Below are positions 60,321-64,000 of a stretch of DNA of 64,000 bases, one piece after another; position 1 is the stretch's first letter; each line of letters opens with the position of its first letter. The stretch is from Chamaelirium japonicum (Eukaryota; Streptophyta; Magnoliopsida; Liliales; Melanthiaceae), in NCBI GenBank assembly GCA_947650365.1, contig OX393551.1, forward strand, positions 88,944,697 through 89,008,696, written 5' to 3'. The position numbers and the translations under genes are program-made. The notes under the pieces were generated by a model. It was not told the origin of the DNA and searched no databases. It saw nothing but the letters and a program-made list of their open reading frames with translations.

Positions 60321-60930
60321 AGTTGTCAGGCATATCTGGAGGATGATATCGCTCGCATGTTTTTTATTGAATCCGACGATCAACACCATAGGAAACAAAT
60401 TAATAAGCTAGGGATTATGAGATATGATACCTCGCAAATTTAATTAAAAATGTGTGGAGAAGATGTTTTACAACCTAGTAAAGACAACTCCTATGTCCCT
60501 CGAATAAAGCCGACCTCGAGAGCTTGTGAGAACTCGTGCTCCTCCCTATGACCATCCCATTGGAAGTCCACTTGGACTTAGAAAGCCCTATTGACTGACC
60601 CTAGGGAGACTTATAAAGGTCCATGTGCTCGGCACCTATAGAAATCCTCCTTTGGGTGAGTTTCCATATTAAGTCTTGAGCCATCCCTAGACTTTAGGGC
60701 CTTGAGGAGTCTTGCCAAAGCAAGACTCCTAGACCTTCTTGGACAAGTGTCACCAGCCCCCAGGGAATCCTACAGGGCTCCCTATGGCCAGCCACATCTC
60801 TTGAAGAGTTTGAGGCACACTTGGACTCCATGTAGATTCCACCTCCGAATCGTAGTCAAACTTGGGCTCTAGGTCAGTATGAGAATCCCTAATTTTTTAG
60901 GACTCTAATTATAGTTGAATTAGGACTCTA
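60321..60930. other. Non-coding spacer
   Basis: No gene or repeat is recognisable, apart from recurrent words such as 'ttgaggagtcttgcc' and 'gaagagtttgagg' without clear periodicity. Confidence 0.4.
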
Positions 60931-61795
60931 GTTAGCATCTAGGAAGTACGGACACCTCTAGCAGCCTCAAGTGTCGGTGTCCGACACGGACATGGTAGGG
61001 ATAACTGTCGAACACGCTGGGACACGGACCAATAGGTTTTTTTTTATTTAGGCCTCGGACACGGGCCGACATGATTTTGTTTTATAAATACCCGAACCGA
61101 CCCGACGCAGTTAATAACTCTCCCCCTTCACCCCTCCCGCAGCCTAAATTGTGATCGGCGAAAGGGTTTTCAAACCCTAGACCCTCGCTGACCTCGCCGA
61201 CTGCGACCAACTGCCTCTAACCACGTCGATTGCCACCGACACCTCCGACCTCACCGACTGCCACCGATGTCTTCGATTGCTGCCGACACCTCCAACTGCC
61301 ACCAAAGCCTCCGATTGCTATCGATGCCTCTGACCAGGTACTCCCTCCTCTTCTCCTTCCTGTCATTTCTCATCACTGGTATCTTCCTCCTCCGCACCAT
61401 TGAATCATCATCATCATCACTGAATATAAAATAATAAGTTTTATATAAAACAATGTGTCTTTTTTGTTTGAAGATTTTTTGTTTTTGAATGTATAACATG
61501 AATTGAATACTTATGTTTATGTATTCAAAAACAAAAAATTATGATTTTTTTCATAAAAACAGTTAATGTTATTTTTGTTGTTTTTGTTTTGTTATTTTCT
61601 TGTTAGTTGTTAATTAGATGCTAATTAGATGTTATTTACTTCCATATTTCTTGTTATTAGTTAATTCATAGTTATTTGACAGTTTTTTATTGTTAATTGC
61701 ATGAATTATAATTTTTAATTTTGCTTCATTTGTAATCTATTGTTAATGCCAATTATGTTTGTCACGTTTTTGTAATGTACTGTAATAATAGGAAA
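60931..61795 (+). other. hAT element 5' region and leader intron
   Basis: It starts with a foldback-like stretch built on 'gtgtccgacacgg' (about 60970-61075), then a CT-rich leader. A donor-like 'gaccag|gtactccc' (about 61337) and an acceptor 'aataatag|gaaaatgg' (61791) suggest a 5' untranslated intron before the transposase start at 61796. The element's outer inverted repeat was not identified. Confidence 0.45.
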
Positions 61796-63890
61796 ATGGA
61801 CCAAGAGAGTTTCGCTTCTACCGGTGCCGATGGTAGTAGTCATGCTCCCTAAGATGAATATCCTAGTACGCTTCTTTGGCGGTTTTTGACCAAGATAACA
61901 GAAAAGAAAGGAGGGGGAAATTTAATTTTTCGGTGCACCTTCATTCAAATACAATTCAAGGGCTCTTATTCTAGAGTAAAGATGTATTTGTTGAAGATAA
62001 CCGGTCATGAAATCCGGGGATGTGCGAAAGTTACATCCCAACAAATTCAAAATATGCAAAGGCTTATTCAACAAGCAAAGTTGCAAGCGAAGAATGAATT
62101 GCCCAAGAAAGTCCATTTGCCATCTTCCGCTTCTACTCGATCTTCGAGTACAAGTACGAGGCACAGGGGCCCTGGGCATCACGCCATTTAGGCAAGAGGG
62201 TTTCGAGCCAAGGAAGAGGAAGACTACCGATAGCTCCGCTTTGGAAAAAAGCATGGAACATCGAGTGTCATGATCAATTGTGAGCGGAGATTGCTATGAT
62301 GTTTTATTCGGGGGCCTTACTGCTCAGTGTAGTCAAGGCGTTAAGGTGGACTCAAGGCGCTCAACCTTACTGACGCCTGGGGTGAGAGGCAAGGCGAGCG
62401 CCTGATTGAAATAAGGCGTGCAAAAAATATAAAATATATATATAGATAAATTATAAATAACTAGTTGAAACAAGTGTTGTCAGCTCCTTATGCTGGGATT
62501 ATTTTTTTAGGGGCCATGGGATGAGTTCGGATCTCCTCCACTCGGTATCCCCAGTCGGTGGGCTCGATGCACATCATAGTTGCATGCAGTTGGCTGGAGT
62601 ACGCTTCACTTTCGAGTCGCCTACCATCATGCTGTTTTGATGCGCACGGGTCCACCGACCAACTGGAGAAGATCTGAACTCCCGTAGGATGAACCCTGAT
62701 CCCTAGGGGAATGCCACGTAAAGTTGGCTACCTATCATTTTATTTTTTCCTATAACCTTATATGGTCAATAGGTTAGAGCCAAAACTGAATCACAACTGT
62801 CCGATCGGTGAATCACACTTAGCATGCAAAAGAACGGGTGTGATTCAAGTTTGGCTTCCATTTAAACCATTAATTAAATGAGGCGGGTGCCTCCATTGCC
62901 TCACGCCTGGAGCGCCTCTCGCCTTAGGCGGGCGCCTTGCTCCGTCTTATATTCCTATTGCCTCCTTAATTCAGGCGAGGCGCCCTAGTCTCGGCTTGCC
63001 TCTCGCCTCAGGCGAGCGCCTCGGGTCGCCTTAACTACACTGTTACCGCTTTATCTTGCAAGGAATCTATATTATGTGAGTTTTTATACCTTTGCCACTA
63101 ATTACGCCAACGCGATAAGCGATTTTGTCCCTCCCGGGTATAATATGTTGAGAACCACTTTACTTCACAAGGAGCAAGCAGATATTGAGAAGTTGTTAGA
63201 ACCAATCAAGACAACTTGGAAGGAGAAGGGGTAACAATTGTTGGTGATGGTTGGACGGATGATCAAAGAAGGCCTCTTGTGAACTTTATGGCGATGAGTC
63301 TGGTGTCAGAGTCTGTGCCTATGTTCTTGAAAGTTATCAATTGCGAGAGAGAGTACAAGGATAAGTTCTACATTTCTAATTTAATCAAGGAGACTATTAT
63401 AGAAGTTGGGTCTCAAAATGTGGTATAAGTTATCACAGATAATGCCCCGGTGTGTAATGCGGCAGGGATACTTATCAAAGCACAATGGCCATGCATCTTT
63501 TGGACTCCATGTGTGGTCCATACTCTCAATCTTGCATTGAAGAACATATGTGCGGCAAAGAATATAGAATCCAATGAGGTCAAGTATGAATAATGTAGTT
63601 GGATAACTACTGTTGCCCAGGATGCAAGTGTTATCAAGAATTTTATTATGAACGACTCTATTAGGCTAGTAATGTTCAATGAATTTGTGAAATTGAAGAT
63701 GCTCGCAATTGCTAACACACACTTTGCTTCCATGATGATCATGCTTAAGAGGTTTCATGACATAAAGGGCGGTCTCCAAAATATGGTGATTAGTGATCAA
63801 TGGGATTTATATATAGAGAAGATGATGTGGAGAAAGCTTAATTTGTTAAACAGAAGGTGTTGGATGACTTATGGCTATTTATGACATGTT
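61796..63890 (+). pseudogene. hAT-type transposase (BED finger + DUF659), broken and interrupted
   Basis: The ATG at 61796 follows a probable splice acceptor. A BED zinc-finger region comes first: 'FRCTFIQIQFKGSYSRVKMYLLKITGHEIRGC', where the second Cys of the usual C-x-x-C is lost. Then come linker sequence to 'MMFYSGGL' (about 62296-62320), a foldback insertion at 62325-63042, and the DUF659 part: 'LRTTLLHKEQADIEKLLEPI', 'GEGVTIVGDGWTDDQRRPLV' (63220), 'ITDNAPVCNAAG', and 'FWTPCVVHTLNLALKNICAA'. These are catalytic-domain landmarks of plant hAT transposases. A TAA at 61850-61852, frame changes near 62190 and 63230, and stops at 63427 and 63591 disable it. The C-terminal dimerisation domain would lie beyond 63950 but sequence there changes to another foldback repeat. 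The direction is away from the CesA pseudogene. Confidence 0.88.
62325..63042. mobile_element. hAT-type foldback MITE (718 bp) inside the hAT transposase
   Basis: Ends are CAGTGTAGTCAAGGCG and, reverse complemented, CAGTGTAGTTAAGGCG. It is flanked by an 8-bp duplication with one mismatch, TTACTGCT (62317-62324) and TTACCGCT (63043-63050), the hAT hallmark. Taking it out rejoins the transposase words 'MMFYSGGL' and 'LYLARNLYYV'. The outer 100 bp on each side consist of 'aaggcg', 'gaggcg' and 'gcctcgcc' words that pair with each other. The middle has no coding frame and may be a further insertion or spacer. Confidence 0.92.
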
Positions 63891-63949
63891 GAGAGTTACC
63901 GATATGAACAAATCGTCTTACATATAGTGTGTGACATGTGGGACATAAT

Positions 63950-64000
63950 GATCAAGGTTCTAAAAAGCGCTAGCCACTAGTCGAGCGGTGAGGGGCCGCC
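63950..64000. mobile_element. Start of another foldback repeat, cut by the window edge
   Basis: The sequence 'ggttctaaaaagcgctagcc' followed by 'actagtcgagcggtgagg' interrupts the transposase homology and has the 'gcgctag' wording of a widespread plant foldback family. Its right end is outside the window. Confidence 0.45.

Overview
This is nuclear DNA of a flowering plant. The evidence is intron-bearing plant genes (an R2R3-MYB regulator and a cellulose synthase relative), Ty1/copia retrotransposons primed by initiator tRNA-Met, CACTA and hAT DNA transposons, LINE remnants, a TRIM and many dinucleotide microsatellites. Nothing prokaryotic is present. The sequence does not fix the species. Most of the window is repeats.

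Layout. 1-4030: unresolved, probably old repeats. 4030-5.3k: minus-strand copia gag fragment D. 6577-32543: a four-level nest. Copia A (+, 140-bp LTRs, target duplication ATAAC) is split inside its protease by copia N (7937-29191, minus strand, 2.3-kb LTRs, duplication TGGGA/TAGGA). N is split by a CACTA element (12953-24155, duplication CAT). The CACTA contains a small hAT-like foldback element (14487-14701), a broken TnpA-like gene (15220-16917) and a 6.3-kb array of about 35 copies of a 181-bp satellite (16998-23318). 32.5-38.3k: non-coding, with a 323-bp tandem duplication and LINE tails. 38327-43091: copia B (minus, duplication AGTGT). 43.4-46.3k: LINE pieces. 46522-46851: a 330-bp TRIM (duplication GTGGC). 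48241-49846: the one apparently intact host gene, an R2R3-MYB of the MYB61/MYB50/MYB86 type. 51675-56778: copia C (+, duplication AGGGT). 58568-59592: the 3' end of a cellulose synthase pseudogene (minus). 60.9-64k: a decayed hAT transposase gene interrupted by a hAT-type foldback element (62325-63042).

How the parts relate. Copies A, B, C and probably D belong to one copia family with LTRs near 140 bp, an iMet-type primer site and a proline-rich, C-homopolymer leader before gag. Hand alignment of LTR pairs gives roughly 11% (A), 8% (C) and 6% (B) difference, and 7-9% in sampled parts of N. That order agrees with A being older than the N that split it. Every transposon gene seen is broken. 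The MYB gene keeps an open frame and canonical splice sites. The least expected structure is the satellite: it lies inside a DNA transposon, probably in a 3' intron of its gene, and shows early higher-order (dimer) organisation.
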